Positions 54,840-64,000 are shown, numbered from the stretch's first letter. The stretch: 64,000 nt of DNA from Cyanobium sp. CH-040 (GCF_024346135.1 NZ_JAGQCJ010000012.1:43406-107405), one strand, 5' to 3'. Translations and numbers: made by a program. Notes: generated from the letters alone by a model not told the origin.

Positions 54840-55447
54840 GGGCGTTCGGCCGCGATCAGGAACAGCGGCTCCGCCGCCGCCAGCTTGGCCTGGCTGCCGC
54901 GGCGCTGCATCCGGTGCACGGTGGCCTGCACCACCTGCACATCCCGGGCGGCCAGCTGGCTGAGGGTGTCGGTGGCATCCACCAGCCCCTCCAGGCTGGC
55001 GGTGCTGATCACCAGCCGGCCGCCGGGCTGCAGCGCCTGCCACACCGCCGCCAGCACCGCGCCGAGGGGACGGCCCACCTCCAGCAGCACCCGGTCGGGC
55101 CGCGGCGGCAGCAACTCCAGGTCGTCCGGGGCCGCGCCGGCGTGGATGTGCAGGTTGGCGATGCCGAAGCGCTGCCGGTTGCGCTCCAGCAGGGCGATCG
55201 CCTCCGGGTCCCGCTCCAGGGTGTGCACGGCACCGGCCGGCATCAGCCTGGCGATCTCCAGGGCCAGGGCGCCGGTGCCGCCGCCCACGTCCCACACCAG
55301 CGAGTCGGCCCGGGGCCGCAGGTGGGCCAGCAGCATCACCCGCAGCTCCATCGGCGTGGGGCTGAAGCCGGGGGCGTCGGCGAAGGCGCCGTCGGGCAAC
55401 CCCGGCGTCACGAAGTCCCAGCTGAAGGGGGTTGGTGGTCCGGCCAC
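54836..55447 (-). CDS. cbiT: Precorrin-6Y methyltransferase, CbiT-type subunit
   Basis: A 203-residue SAM-dependent decarboxylating methylase of corrin (B12) synthesis. The SAM box is LVWDVGGGTGALALEIARL; FSPTPMELRVMLLAHL and RPDRVLLEVGRPLG are family segments. GTG 55447 is the start. No other cobalamin genes are close. It lies between the decarboxylase gene (7 bases) and cdsA (overlap), all leftward. Confidence 0.9.
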   Translation of the reverse strand: MAGPPTPFSWDFVTPGLPDGAFADAPGFSPTPMELRVMLLAHLRPRADSLVWDVGGGTGALALEIARLMPAGAVHTLERDPEAIALLERNRQRFGIANLHIHAGAAPDDLELLPPRPDRVLLEVGRPLGAVLAAVWQALQPGGRLVISTASLEGLVDATDTLSQLAARDVQVVQATVHRMQRRGSQAKLAAAEPLFLIAAERP

Positions 55448-55453
55448 GGGGCG

Positions 55454-56881
55454 TCAGCTGGCCACAACCTTCACCGTATCAGCGATCTGGCCGGGCCACC
55501 GGAGGGCCTCCGCGGCCAGCCAGGCCGCCCGGGCGGCGTCGATCCGCTCCCCGGGCACCAGCAGGGGGATGCCGGGGGGGTAGGGGCAGAGCGGCTCGGC
55601 GGCCAGGTGGCCGGCGGCCTCCGCCAGCGACACCGCCAGGGCCGGTGCCCGCCAGGCGCGGTCCAGGGCCAGCTCCGGCTCAGCCACCAGCGGCAGCGGC
55701 GGCGGGCTGAAGGGCGCCAGGGGATCGCCCCCCTGCTGCCGCACCAGCGCGGCCAGGGCCCGCGGCAGGCGGCGGGCCACGCCCGGCGGCGGCACCTCCC
55801 CCAGGCAGAAGGTGAGCGCCCCGGGCTCGGGCAGCTCGGCGATCACGCCCCGCTCCAGCAGCCAGCGGTCGGCCTGGAGTCCGTTGATGCCCAGGGCAGC
55901 CGTGTGCAGCACCAGGCGCAGGGGATCGTGATTGCGCAGCAGCGGCAGGCCCAGACCGGCGCAGCGCCGCTTCAGCCGGGCCGCCACGGCCTCGGCGCGG
56001 CGGCGGCGGACACGGCCGGCCGGACTGCCGGCGTGGCGCAGGGCCGCCTCCGCCGAGGCCAGCAGCAGGGCGCTGGGGCTGGACGTCTGCAGCCAGAGCA
56101 GGCTGCGGGCGATCGCCGCCGGCTCGTGCCGCGGCCCCTGGGCCAGCAGGGCGGCGCTCTGGGCCAGACCGCCGCCGGCCTTCTGACAGGAGAGCACCAC
56201 CAGATCGGCTCCGGCCGCCAGGGCCTCGCCGCCGCCGTGGGCCTGGTCCACCAGCAGCGGCAGTCCAGCGGCGTGCACCAGCGGGGTCAGCGCCACCAGA
56301 TCGGCGCTGAAGCCCTGATACGTGGGGGACACCAGCACCACCGCCGCCAGGGGCCCCTGCGCCAGGGCCGCCGCCAGCACCCGCTCCAGCCAGGGGGCGT
56401 CCGGAGGCCGCCAGAGGCCGCTGGCCGGATCGAAGGGCAGGTTGAACAGCACCGGCCGCAGCTGTCCCAGCACGCAGCCGTGCAGCAGGGACCGGTGCAG
56501 GTTGCGGGGCAGCAGCACCCTGCTGCCCGGCGGTGCCAGGGCGAGCAGGGCCGCCTGCAGCAGGCCGCTGGCGCCATTCACCCCAAACCAGCAGCGTTCG
56601 GCGCCGAGCAGTTCGGCGCAGGCCCGCTGGGCGTCGGCCACGGCCCCCACCGGCTCCAGGAGCCCGCCGATGGCCGGCAGTTCCGGCAGGTCCCAGCTGC
56701 CGGGGGGCTGGCGCAGCAGGGCCGCCAGGTCCGGGGCCAGGCCGCGGCCGCGGCCATGGGCGGGCAGATGCAGCTCCAGGGGCCGGCTCCAGGGCGGTCC
56801 CGGCCACCGGGCCCTGAGCGCCCGGCCCAGCGGCAGGGGATCCGGCGCACGACCGGGGGCAGGCGCCAGTGAACGGAGCAA
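55454..56881 (-). CDS. PLP decarboxylase of the Orn/Lys/Arg decarboxylase family
   Basis: A 475-residue fold-type I PLP protein. Segments: WFGVNGASGLLQAALLALAP, VLVSPTYQGFSADL, VDQAHGGGEALAAGADLVV and the PLP lysine in LSCQKAGGGLAQSA. In standard family members these are VDEAHGAH and HKTL; here Glu is Gln and HKT is QKA, so activity or substrate may differ. Start is uncertain: TTG 56881 is used, since no ATG or GTG lies in a sensible place. Divergent from the ABC1 kinase gene. Confidence 0.83.
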   Translation of the reverse strand: MLRSLAPAPGRAPDPLPLGRALRARWPGPPWSRPLELHLPAHGRGRGLAPDLAALLRQPPGSWDLPELPAIGGLLEPVGAVADAQRACAELLGAERCWFGVNGASGLLQAALLALAPPGSRVLLPRNLHRSLLHGCVLGQLRPVLFNLPFDPASGLWRPPDAPWLERVLAAALAQGPLAAVVLVSPTYQGFSADLVALTPLVHAAGLPLLVDQAHGGGEALAAGADLVVLSCQKAGGGLAQSAALLAQGPRHEPAAIARSLLWLQTSSPSALLLASAEAALRHAGSPAGRVRRRRAEAVAARLKRRCAGLGLPLLRNHDPLRLVLHTAALGINGLQADRWLLERGVIAELPEPGALTFCLGEVPPPGVARRLPRALAALVRQQGGDPLAPFSPPPLPLVAEPELALDRAWRAPALAVSLAEAAGHLAAEPLCPYPPGIPLLVPGERIDAARAAWLAAEALRWPGQIADTVKVVAS

Positions 56882-56948
56882 GGGAACCGGTGCGCGCTTT
56901 CTAGAGTCTGGCCATCGCCCCCGCCGCCGCCGGCGGCCCGCCACGCCC

Positions 56949-58616
56949 TTGACCGCCGCCCCCACCAGCCCCGTCTACGACCCGAGGGCCGACCGGCGCT
57001 GGCTGATGCGGCGGCCCTGGATGCTCCTCGGCCGGCTGGGCAGCGTGCTCTGGCAGCTGGGCAGCCTCACGCTGGTGCTGGCACTGCGCGGCGGCAGCCG
57101 GGACGCCGCGGTGCAGCGCCGGCTGGGCCAGCGCATCCTCGCCACCCTCACCAACCTGGGACCCTGCTTCATCAAGGTGGGCCAGGCGCTCTCCACCCGT
57201 CCGGATCTGGTGCGGCGCGACTGGCTGGAGGAACTCACCCAGCTGCAGGACAACCTGCCCCCCTTTCCCCTGGCGGTGGCCCTGGCCACGATCGAGGCCG
57301 AGCTGGGCGCCCCCGCCAGCCAGCTGTTCGAGGAGTTCCCCGACTACCCCGTGGCGGCGGCCAGCCTCGGGCAGGTGTACCGGGCCCGGCTGGGTGACGG
57401 ACGCTGGGTGGCGGTGAAGGTGCAGCGCCCGGGCCTGGAGCGGATCCTCCGCCGTGATCTGGTGCTGATCCGCCTGCTCGGCACGCTCAGCGCGCCGCTG
57501 CTGCCGCTCAACCTCGGGGTGGGGCTGGCCGAGATCATCGACGAGTTCGGCCGCTCCCTGTTCGAGGAGATCGACTACCGCCGCGAGGCCGACAACGCCG
57601 AGCGCTTCTCCACCCTGTTCGAGCACCACCCGGAAGTCACGGTGCCCCAGGTGGAGCGCGAGCTGAGCGCGCGGCACGTGCTCACCACCACCTGGATCCA
57701 CGGCACGAAACTGCAGGAGCGGCGGGCCCTCGAGGCCCAGGGTCTGGATCCCTCCGCCCTGATCCGCACCTGCGTGATCGCCGGCCTGCGCCAGCTTCTC
57801 GAGTTCGGCTACTTCCACGCCGACCCCCATCCCGGCAACCTCTTCGCCCTCCCCGGCCGCAGCGGCGCCCTCGGCCATGTGGCCTATGTGGACTTCGGGA
57901 TGATGGATTCGATCACTGACGCCGACCGGCTCACCCTCACCGGCGCGGTGGTGCATCTGATCAACCGCGACTTCCGCGCCCTGGCGGAGGACTTCGTGGC
58001 GCTGGGTTTTCTCAAGCCGGACAGCGACCGCGAGCCGATCATCCCCGCCCTCGAGGATGCCCTGGGCGGCGCGCTGGGGGAGAACGTGGGCAGCTTCAAC
58101 TTCAAGTCGGTCACCGATCGGTTCTCCGAGCTGATGTACGACTATCCCTTCCGGGTGCCGGCCCGCTTCGCCCTGATCATCCGGGCGGTGGTGAGTCAGG
58201 AGGGTCTGGCCCTGCGGCTCGACCCCGACTTCAAGATCATCCGGGTGGCCTACCCCTACGTGGCCCGGCGCCTGCTGGCGGGCGACACCGCCGAGATGCG
58301 CGACAAGCTGCTGGAGGTGCTGTTCGACAGCGACGGCCGCCTGCGGGTGCAGCGGCTGGAGAACCTGCTGGCCGTGGTCGAGGGGAGCGGCTCCGGTCCG
58401 GACCTGCTGCCGGTGATGGGCTCGGGCCTGAAGCTGCTGCTGGGCCCCGAAGGCAGCAGCCTGCGGCAGCGGCTGCTGCTCACCCTCGTGCAGGGAGACC
58501 ATCTGCACACCGAGGATCTGCGGGCGCTGGTGGGGCTGCTGCGCCGCACCTTCACGCCCGCCAAGCTGGCTGGGGGCGTGCTGGCCCGGCTCAACCCGCT
58601 CGCTCCGGCCGCCTGA
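56949..58616 (+). CDS. ABC1/AarF-type atypical kinase
   Basis: A 555-residue UbiB/ABC1 family protein. Kinase-like boxes: VGQALSTRPDL, AAASLGQVYRARL, VAVKVQRPGLERI, FHADPHPGNLFAL and VDFGMMDSI. In cyanobacteria and plastids these ATPases/kinases regulate quinone and tocopherol metabolism. TTG 56949 gives MTAAPTSPVYDPR; ATG 57006 is an alternative start. Confidence 0.93.
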   Translation: MTAAPTSPVYDPRADRRWLMRRPWMLLGRLGSVLWQLGSLTLVLALRGGSRDAAVQRRLGQRILATLTNLGPCFIKVGQALSTRPDLVRRDWLEELTQLQDNLPPFPLAVALATIEAELGAPASQLFEEFPDYPVAAASLGQVYRARLGDGRWVAVKVQRPGLERILRRDLVLIRLLGTLSAPLLPLNLGVGLAEIIDEFGRSLFEEIDYRREADNAERFSTLFEHHPEVTVPQVERELSARHVLTTTWIHGTKLQERRALEAQGLDPSALIRTCVIAGLRQLLEFGYFHADPHPGNLFALPGRSGALGHVAYVDFGMMDSITDADRLTLTGAVVHLINRDFRALAEDFVALGFLKPDSDREPIIPALEDALGGALGENVGSFNFKSVTDRFSELMYDYPFRVPARFALIIRAVVSQEGLALRLDPDFKIIRVAYPYVARRLLAGDTAEMRDKLLEVLFDSDGRLRVQRLENLLAVVEGSGSGPDLLPVMGSGLKLLLGPEGSSLRQRLLLTLVQGDHLHTEDLRALVGLLRRTFTPAKLAGGVLARLNPLAPAA

Positions 58617-58652
58617 AGCGCCTCTAGGGTCAGCCCCAGCCTGCGGCCCCCT

Positions 58653-59177
58653 GTGATCCTTTCCGCCCCGACTCCTCCCACCCCGATCCTGTCCTCCGCC
58701 CTGTTCACCGCCGCCAGCCACCTCGCCGCCATCGAACCCGGCGGCGATGCAGGCGCCGTGGAGCTGTTCAGCGATCTGGACGCCGCCGCGTTCCTGCTGG
58801 AGGTGGGCGTGCTGATGCAGCCGCCCTACCTGGTGGCCGGCCTGGGGCTGGCCATCGGTGTGCTCTGCGGCCTCACCTTCGCCCGGCTGGTGCGCGACAA
58901 GCTGGAGGCCTGGAAGCAGGACCGGCTGGCCCTGCTGCCCCTGGGCAGCGGCGTCACCACCCTGCCCTACATCGGCGTGGTGATCGGCGTGACGCTGTTC
59001 ATCGGTGGCAGCCTGCAGGTGTTCGGCTTCTCCTCCGGGGTGGCGCTGCTGGTGTCGTTCATCCTCTCGGTGGCCACCGCCGGGGCCCTGTGGGTGCAGC
59101 TGGAGCGGCTGATGGCCCAGGTGGAGAACGGCACCTTCAGTGCCGTGGACTTCGACAACTTCGATCAGTTCTTCTGA
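58653..59177 (+). CDS. Conserved membrane protein, unknown function
   Basis: A 174-residue protein with three or four hydrophobic helices (about 56-78 VGVLMQPPYLVAGLGLAIGV..., 99-120, 126-150) and an acidic, aromatic C-terminus (FSAVDFDNFDQFF). A Lys/Glu/Arg-rich loop RLVRDKLEAWKQDR lies between helices. Family not recognised. Start is GTG 58653. Confidence 0.75.
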   Translation: MILSAPTPPTPILSSALFTAASHLAAIEPGGDAGAVELFSDLDAAAFLLEVGVLMQPPYLVAGLGLAIGVLCGLTFARLVRDKLEAWKQDRLALLPLGSGVTTLPYIGVVIGVTLFIGGSLQVFGFSSGVALLVSFILSVATAGALWVQLERLMAQVENGTFSAVDFDNFDQFF

Positions 59178-59270
59178 GCTCATCCGGCCGGCGGTCAACG
59201 GCAGTGACAAGGCGCTGACGGAGCGCCCCCGCCCCCGCTAGGCAGGGGGCGCCACCAGCCAGCCTCCGCC

Positions 59271-62200
59271 GTGTGCTTCTGGGTCCTGCTCGGCCTGGTG
59301 GGTCTCGGGCTGCTCCTGCGCGAGCGCCGGCTGCTGCGCGAGCGGCTGAACCGGCTCGAGGAGGCCGTGCAGCAGCTGGAAGGCCAGCGGCCGGAACCGC
59401 TCCGGCAGCTGGCTGAGACCCCCCGGCCTGCGGCTGGGCCGGGTTCCGCCAGGGCCGCCCCCGAACCACCGCCCCAACCCCAGCCCCTGCCGCGCTGGCT
59501 GCAGGCCCCGGAGCCGTCCGCAGCCGCCGCCCCCCCGCCGCCACCGGCGCTCGCACCGCCCGCGCCCCCTCCCCCTCTGCCGCCCGGATCGCCGACTGGC
59601 GGGAAGCCGCCACTCGGCCCCGACCTGCGGCAACGCCTGGAGCGGCTGCTGGTGGAGAACTGGACCGGGATCCTCGGCGTGGTGGTGCTGGTGGCGGGGG
59701 TGAGCTTCATCGCCATCCACGCAGCCCTGCGACTTTCGCCGCTGCAACGCTTCCTGCTCACCAGCCTGGTCGCCCTGGGCCTGACGACCCCCTCCCTGCT
59801 GGTGGGCGGGCGCCCCCGCTGGCGCAACCTCAGCGCCTGGATGCGCAGTGGCGGGGGAGCCCTGTTCCTGCTCGCCTGCACCGCCTCCGGCGGCCTCCCC
59901 CAGCTGGGGCTGCAGTGGATCGACCGTCCGGAACCGGCCCTGGCCCTGATCGCCCTGGCGGTGCTGGCGAACCTGCTGCTGGCCGCCCTGGCACGCACCC
60001 AGACCGTGGCCTCGCTGCACGTGGTGGTGAACCTGGTGCCGCTGGCGATCGTGCCCCAGTCGGGCCTGATCCTGGGGATCGCCAGCGCCGTGGCGCTCAC
60101 CGGCCTGGGGCTGCCGCCCGGCCGCCGCTGGAGCGGTCACCAGCTGGTGGTGACCTGGGCCTACGTGCTCTACCACCTGGCCTGGGTGGTGCGCAGCCAG
60201 CCGCTGCTGGCGGTGGATCCCCGGCTGCGGGCTGGGGCGGCCCTGGCCGCCGTGCTGGTGTTCGGGGGCGGCGCCCTGTTGCAGCACCACCGCCGCTGGC
60301 GCCACCCCGAGCTGCGCGCCCTGCCCCTGGCGCTGGTGCTCAGCCAGGCGGCCGGCCTCGCCGTCACTCTGGTGCTCTATCCGCGCCAGGCGGCGGTGCG
60401 GGCCCTGAGCCTCGGCCTTGTGGCAGTGGCCGCCCTGCTGCTCGCCCAGCGCTGTCGCCGCAGGGGCTGGCCCTGGCTTGCGCTCACCGATGCCCTCACC
60501 GGCCAGGGCTTCGCCGTGGCGGCGCTGTTCAGCCTGCAGCCGCTGGTGGCCAACCCCCTGCTGCTGCTGCTGGTGGTGCAGGCGGAGTGCCTGGCCTTCC
60601 TGTGGCTGGGAGCGGCGCAGCGGCAGGCGTGGATCCGCCGCACCGGCTGGGCCCTGAGCGCCCTGAGCGCCATGGCGATGGCGCTGGTGACGCTGCTGCA
60701 GCGTCTGCCAGGGGCCACCGAGCGGCTGCCGGTGGGGCCGCTCGCGCCGGCGGGGCAGACCACCACCGTGCTGCTGGCCTCCGGCCTGCTGCTGGTGCTC
60801 ACCCAGGTGCTGCTGCGGCGCCGGGACGTGCCCCTGCCCCTGCCGCCCCTGCTGGGCTGGCTGGCCGGCGTGCCGCTGCTCCTCGCGCTGGCGCTCACCA
60901 GTCCCGAGCCCTGGCGGCCGGCCCTGATCACCGCGCTGCTGGGCGGGCTGCTGGTGCTGGCACGACCCTGGCCGGCCTGCGGCGTGAGAGCCGGTCTGAA
61001 CGGCGTGGTGGTGGGTCTGCACGGACAGCTGTGGCTGTGGCTGCTGCGCCCCGAGCCGTGGCAGGCGGCCCCCCTCGCGGCGCGGCTGCTGCCGCCCACG
61101 CTGGTCGCGCTGCTGCTGCTGGCGAACCGCCAGGCCGTGCCCAGCCGGCGCACCGGCTGGTTGCTCCTCCAGGGCACCGGCACCAGCCTGGTGCTGGCCA
61201 CCCTGCTGCTGCGTTCGGCGGGCACCCCCGCTCCCCTGCCCGCCGGCCACGCCGCCGCCCTGCTGGGCGGCGCGGCCCTGTTCACCGCCCTGCTGCTGCT
61301 GCTGGACCGGTGGCGCCTGACCGTGCCCTGGGGCTGGCTGGGGGGGTGGATGGGCGCGCTCCTGGCGCTCACCGGCAGCCTGGCCTGCCTGCCAGCGCCG
61401 CAACGGAACTGGCTGGCGCTGGCCGGGCTCGGCCTGCTGCTGGTGCTGGCCCGGCGCTGGCGGCCGCAGGGCCTGCTGGCGGGCAGCACCGCAGCGGTGG
61501 CGGTGGTGCACGGGGTCAGCTGGGAGCTGCTGCTCAGCCGCCAGCCCTGGCAGCCCGGTGCCCTGCTCCTGCATCTGGCGCCCGTCCTGGCCCTGGCCCT
61601 GGTGCTGCATGGGGCGGGACGCCGGCGGCCGCGGGTGCGGCAACAGGGCGCGGCCTGGCCCCTGGCCCGGGGGCTGGGCCTCGACCTGTTCAGCCTCGGC
61701 CTCAGCCTCGGGGTCTACCTGCTGCTGGCCCCCCGCTCCCCGCTGCTGCCGGGAGTCGCCTGGCTGCTGCTGGCCCTGCTGCACCTGGAGACAGCCGATC
61801 GCCTGGAGCCGCGCGATGCCTTGCACCTGCTCGGGCTGGGGCTGATCAACCTGCTGGCCTACGGCGGCGCCTATCTGCTGGTGATCAGCCAGAGCCCGGC
61901 GGCGGTGACCCTGGGGCCGCTGGTGCTGCCGGGCCGCCTGCTGATCGAGTTGCTGGCGGTGCTGGTGCTGCTCTATGGCTGGTTCTTCCGGCCGGCCGCC
62001 GGCCTGCGGCGCCTGCCGCTCTGGCGGCGCCTGCAACCCTGCCTGCTGGAGGCCACCCTGCTGGCCGTGGCGGTGCTGGTGCTCAACGAGGTGGAGCTGC
62101 TCTGGCGGCCGCTGGCCTGGTCAGCACTGGCCGTGGCCCTGCTCAGCCCGCCGCTGCGGCGGCTGTTCGCGAACCGGCTGCAGGTGTATGCGGTGCTCCT

Positions 62201-62729
62201 GTTCTGGCTGGCGATGGCCACGCTGGTGGCGATCCTGGCCACCCTGCCCTCGCCTTCCCTGCACTGGGCGAGCCGGCCCCAGCTGCTCGGACTGCTGGCG
62301 ATCGCCCTGCAGGTGCTGTTCATCGTGGCCGCCCATCGCTGGCTCGACCCGGCCCTGCTGCGCAACCCCGGCGGGCTGCCGCCGCTGGCCTGGATCGGCC
62401 GGCTGGTGGCCCGCCGCCCGTTCCGCTGGTTGTACCTGCCGCTGTTCGCGGCCGTGGCCTACTACCTCGCCCTGCGCTACGACCGCTCGCTGCTCACCCT
62501 GCTCTGGGCCGCCCAGGCCTTCGTGGTCTTCGCCCTGGGCCTGCTGCTGCGGGAACCGCCGTTCCGCACCCTTGCCCTGGCGGGCCTGGCGGCCTGTCTG
62601 GTGCGCCTGCTCTGGATTGACATGTCCGCAGCCGACCTGAGCCTGCGCGGCCTGGTGTTCGTGGGGGTGGGAGTGCTGATGCTGGCCATGAATGCCCTGG
62701 CCAGCCGCTTCGGCGGCAGGCTGGACTGA
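59271..62729 (+). CDS. DUF2339 giant polytopic membrane protein
   Basis: An 1152-residue protein. An N-terminal helix and a coiled coil (RERLNRLEEAVQQLEGQR) precede a Pro-rich linker (about 60-115), then roughly two dozen membrane helices. The DUF2339 entry sequence is LERLLVENWTGILGVVVLVAGVSFI. Function unknown; related proteins are seen as large cell-envelope proteins. GTG 59271 is the start. No stop or frameshift interrupts it. Confidence 0.85.
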   Translation: MCFWVLLGLVGLGLLLRERRLLRERLNRLEEAVQQLEGQRPEPLRQLAETPRPAAGPGSARAAPEPPPQPQPLPRWLQAPEPSAAAAPPPPPALAPPAPPPPLPPGSPTGGKPPLGPDLRQRLERLLVENWTGILGVVVLVAGVSFIAIHAALRLSPLQRFLLTSLVALGLTTPSLLVGGRPRWRNLSAWMRSGGGALFLLACTASGGLPQLGLQWIDRPEPALALIALAVLANLLLAALARTQTVASLHVVVNLVPLAIVPQSGLILGIASAVALTGLGLPPGRRWSGHQLVVTWAYVLYHLAWVVRSQPLLAVDPRLRAGAALAAVLVFGGGALLQHHRRWRHPELRALPLALVLSQAAGLAVTLVLYPRQAAVRALSLGLVAVAALLLAQRCRRRGWPWLALTDALTGQGFAVAALFSLQPLVANPLLLLLVVQAECLAFLWLGAAQRQAWIRRTGWALSALSAMAMALVTLLQRLPGATERLPVGPLAPAGQTTTVLLASGLLLVLTQVLLRRRDVPLPLPPLLGWLAGVPLLLALALTSPEPWRPALITALLGGLLVLARPWPACGVRAGLNGVVVGLHGQLWLWLLRPEPWQAAPLAARLLPPTLVALLLLANRQAVPSRRTGWLLLQGTGTSLVLATLLLRSAGTPAPLPAGHAAALLGGAALFTALLLLLDRWRLTVPWGWLGGWMGALLALTGSLACLPAPQRNWLALAGLGLLLVLARRWRPQGLLAGSTAAVAVVHGVSWELLLSRQPWQPGALLLHLAPVLALALVLHGAGRRRPRVRQQGAAWPLARGLGLDLFSLGLSLGVYLLLAPRSPLLPGVAWLLLALLHLETADRLEPRDALHLLGLGLINLLAYGGAYLLVISQSPAAVTLGPLVLPGRLLIELLAVLVLLYGWFFRPAAGLRRLPLWRRLQPCLLEATLLAVAVLVLNEVELLWRPLAWSALAVALLSPPLRRLFANRLQVYAVLLFWLAMATLVAILATLPSPSLHWASRPQLLGLLAIALQVLFIVAAHRWLDPALLRNPGGLPPLAWIGRLVARRPFRWLYLPLFAAVAYYLALRYDRSLLTLLWAAQAFVVFALGLLLREPPFRTLALAGLAACLVRLLWIDMSAADLSLRGLVFVGVGVLMLAMNALASRFGGRLD

Positions 62730-62742
62730 GATCCGGACTGCG

Positions 62743-63702
62743 ATGAAGTCCTCCGCGGCCCCGCAAAGAAACCGGCGTCTGGCGGCGCTGGCCGTGCTGC
62801 TGGCCTTCGGCGCCGGGCTGATCGCCCTGCTCTGGCGCGACCGGCCGGCGCCGCCGCTGCGCAGCTCCCTGGCCACGCCCTTCCAGCTGCTGGGCACCCC
62901 GCTGCATCTGGTGGACCGGCTGGCCAGCCGGGCCCTGCCCGTCGGCGATGTCGACGAGGAGGCTCTCGGGGAGGTGCTGCGCCAGCGCTTCGAGGCCCAG
63001 GTGCGGCCGGACGACCCCGACCAGCGCTACCTCGACGCGCTGATGGCGGGCCTGGCCCCCCACAGCCAACGCCCGTTCCGCTACCGCGCCTACGCCGTGG
63101 GAGCCTGCGGCACGGCCAATGCCTGGGCCCTGCCGGGGGGCGTGATCCTGGTGTGCGCCGAGCTGCTGGAGCTGCTCGAGTCCGAGGCCGCCCTGGTGTC
63201 GGTGCTGGCCCATGAACTCGGCCATGTGGAGCTGGGGCACTGCTTCGCCCGGGTGCGCTTCGAGCTGCTCAGCCGCCGCCTGGGAGGGTTCCGCACCCTG
63301 GCCCAGCTGGCGGACGGGACTGTGGCGCTGCTGCTGCAACGCCCCTACAGCAAGGCCGCCGAACACGAGGCCGACGACTATGCCCAGGCGCTGCTGCAGG
63401 CGAGTGTCTACGACCCGGCAGCGCAGGGCCGGGCCTTCGCGGCACTCAACGCCGCCCACGGGCAGAGCCGCCCCCGGGCCGACCTGATCCTCGATGGACT
63501 CGAGACCCATCCCCCGGGAGCTCTGCGCCAGGCGGAGTACGAACAGCGCGCCGCTGCCTGGTGGCGGCGGCACCCGGAGGCACGGCGCTACGTGGGCCGG
63601 CGCAATCTCGAGGAGCGCCGCAGCCTGGGGGAATGGACGCTGGCCGGCGAGTGGGTCGACGCCAGCGCCGCCGGCAGCCCGCTGGATCAGGCCGCCAGGT
63701 AG
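62743..63702 (+). CDS. M48 family metallopeptidase
   Basis: A 319-residue zinc protease anchored by one N-terminal helix (LAALAVLLAFGAGLIALLW). The catalytic site is VLAHELGHVELGH, with the third ligand in AEHEADDYA. The substrate-side NAWALPGGVILVCAELL is typical of the Htpx/BepA-like group. It lies 13 bases after the DUF2339 gene and likely acts on envelope proteins. Its 3' end overlaps the sigma gene by 16 bases. Confidence 0.93.
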   Translation: MKSSAAPQRNRRLAALAVLLAFGAGLIALLWRDRPAPPLRSSLATPFQLLGTPLHLVDRLASRALPVGDVDEEALGEVLRQRFEAQVRPDDPDQRYLDALMAGLAPHSQRPFRYRAYAVGACGTANAWALPGGVILVCAELLELLESEAALVSVLAHELGHVELGHCFARVRFELLSRRLGGFRTLAQLADGTVALLLQRPYSKAAEHEADDYAQALLQASVYDPAAQGRAFAALNAAHGQSRPRADLILDGLETHPPGALRQAEYEQRAAAWWRRHPEARRYVGRRNLEERRSLGEWTLAGEWVDASAAGSPLDQAAR

Positions 63703-64000
63703 CCCTCGAGCCGGCGCGACTGGGAGCGGATGCCCTCCAGCGCCTTGCGCTCCAGGTTGCGGGTCTTGTCGCGGCTCATGCCGAGGGCCTTGGCGATCGA
63801 ACTCAGGCTCATGGGCTCGGCCAGGACGTCTCCGTCGGTGGGGATGCCGTAGCGCATCTTCAGCACCCGACCCTGCAGCTCCGGCAGCTGCTCCAGCAGC
63901 GCCCGCAGGTCTCCCTTCAGGCACTCCCCGTCCACCCGCTCCTCCGGCAGCTCCTCATCCCCCGCCAGCAGCTCCAGCAGCTCCGTGTCCTCCCCGTCCC
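63687..64000 (-). CDS. Group 2 sigma-70 factor, C-terminal part (runs off window)
   Basis: The last 104 residues of a sigma-70 type factor. Region 3-4 is visible: LLEQLPELQGRVLKMRYGIP, then the -35 recognition helix-turn-helix SLSSIAKALGMSRDKTRNLE and RKALEGIRSQSRRLEGYLAA. The frame stays open to base 64000, so the N-terminal part lies beyond. It would be one of several alternative cyanobacterial sigma factors. Confidence 0.92.
   Translation of the reverse strand, partial: DGEDTELLELLAGDEELPEERVDGECLKGDLRALLEQLPELQGRVLKMRYGIPTDGDVLAEPMSLSSIAKALGMSRDKTRNLERKALEGIRSQSRRLEGYLAA

Noticed and set aside
56901..59210. 769-codon antisense frame opposite the ABC1 kinase and next gene
   Set aside because: Shadow ORF from high GC; the plus-strand gene has clear kinase motifs.
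59238..62036. 932-codon antisense frame opposite DUF2339
   Set aside because: Gln/His/Gly-rich shadow; DUF2339 helices on the plus strand are clear.

Overview
This is a GC-rich bacterial chromosome segment, read as a cyanobacterium of the Cyanobium / high-GC Synechococcus type. The markers are a high-light-inducible (HLIP) protein, a cyAbrB regulator, several small families known mainly from cyanobacteria (DUF2949, DUF3038, DUF4335, DUF3122), a group 2 sigma factor, and the block lysA-cdaA-uppS-bioB facing rimI-clpC. No genus-level marker such as rRNA is present, so the genus is inference. I saw no rRNA, tRNA, CRISPR array or intact insertion sequence. Genes are packed tightly, with many ATGA/GTGA/TTGA stop-start overlaps, and most long antisense ORFs are artefacts of high GC.

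Layout. 1-9.4 kb: a gene end, HLIP with its terminator, a UbiH-like hydroxylase, apt, the DUF3038-DUF4335 pair, polyphosphate kinase PPK2, a thioredoxin-CcdA fusion, cyAbrB and a secreted nuclease. 9.5-16.4 kb: phosphate acetyltransferase, an RRM RNA-binding protein, DoxX, a BASS transporter and small conserved genes. 16.5-19.5 kb: a probable sulfide module (DUF6858-like protein, BASS/ACR3-type transporter, and a sulfide:quinone oxidoreductase with all three redox cysteines) preceded by three 14-bp direct repeats. 19.9-24 kb: a hairpin-rich non-coding kilobase followed by a 1004-residue, cysteine-free DUF5801 protein that looks like a type I secretion substrate.

24.3-30 kb is a copper/heavy-metal cluster: a MerR regulator, a His-rich DUF305 protein, a YHS-CPC P1B ATPase, a Tat-exported Met-rich multicopper oxidase and a cytochrome b561. 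Two matching MerR-type promoters with 19-bp spacers drive its two halves. It ends in a decayed ChrR-like cupin whose remains now form the 3' end of a converging class D beta-lactamase gene. 30-38.5 kb is accessory: an orphan TPP enzyme, a fungal-type cytosine deaminase, an internally deleted GNAT acetyltransferase, a P-type ATPase resembling animal Na+/K+-ATPases, and an AT-richer sulfotransferase island.

38.7-64 kb returns to core genes: a leftward seven-gene run lysA-cdaA-uppS-bioB-trhO-(triple-domain GST/DUF952 fusion)-hypothetical, then rimI, clpC, gamma-glutamyltransferase, a three-gene overlapping set (iron-type dehydrogenase, alpha/beta hydrolase, DUF2993), cdsA-cbiT-PLP decarboxylase, an ABC1 kinase, a DUF2339 giant membrane protein, an M48 peptidase and the C-terminal part of a sigma factor that runs off the window end.
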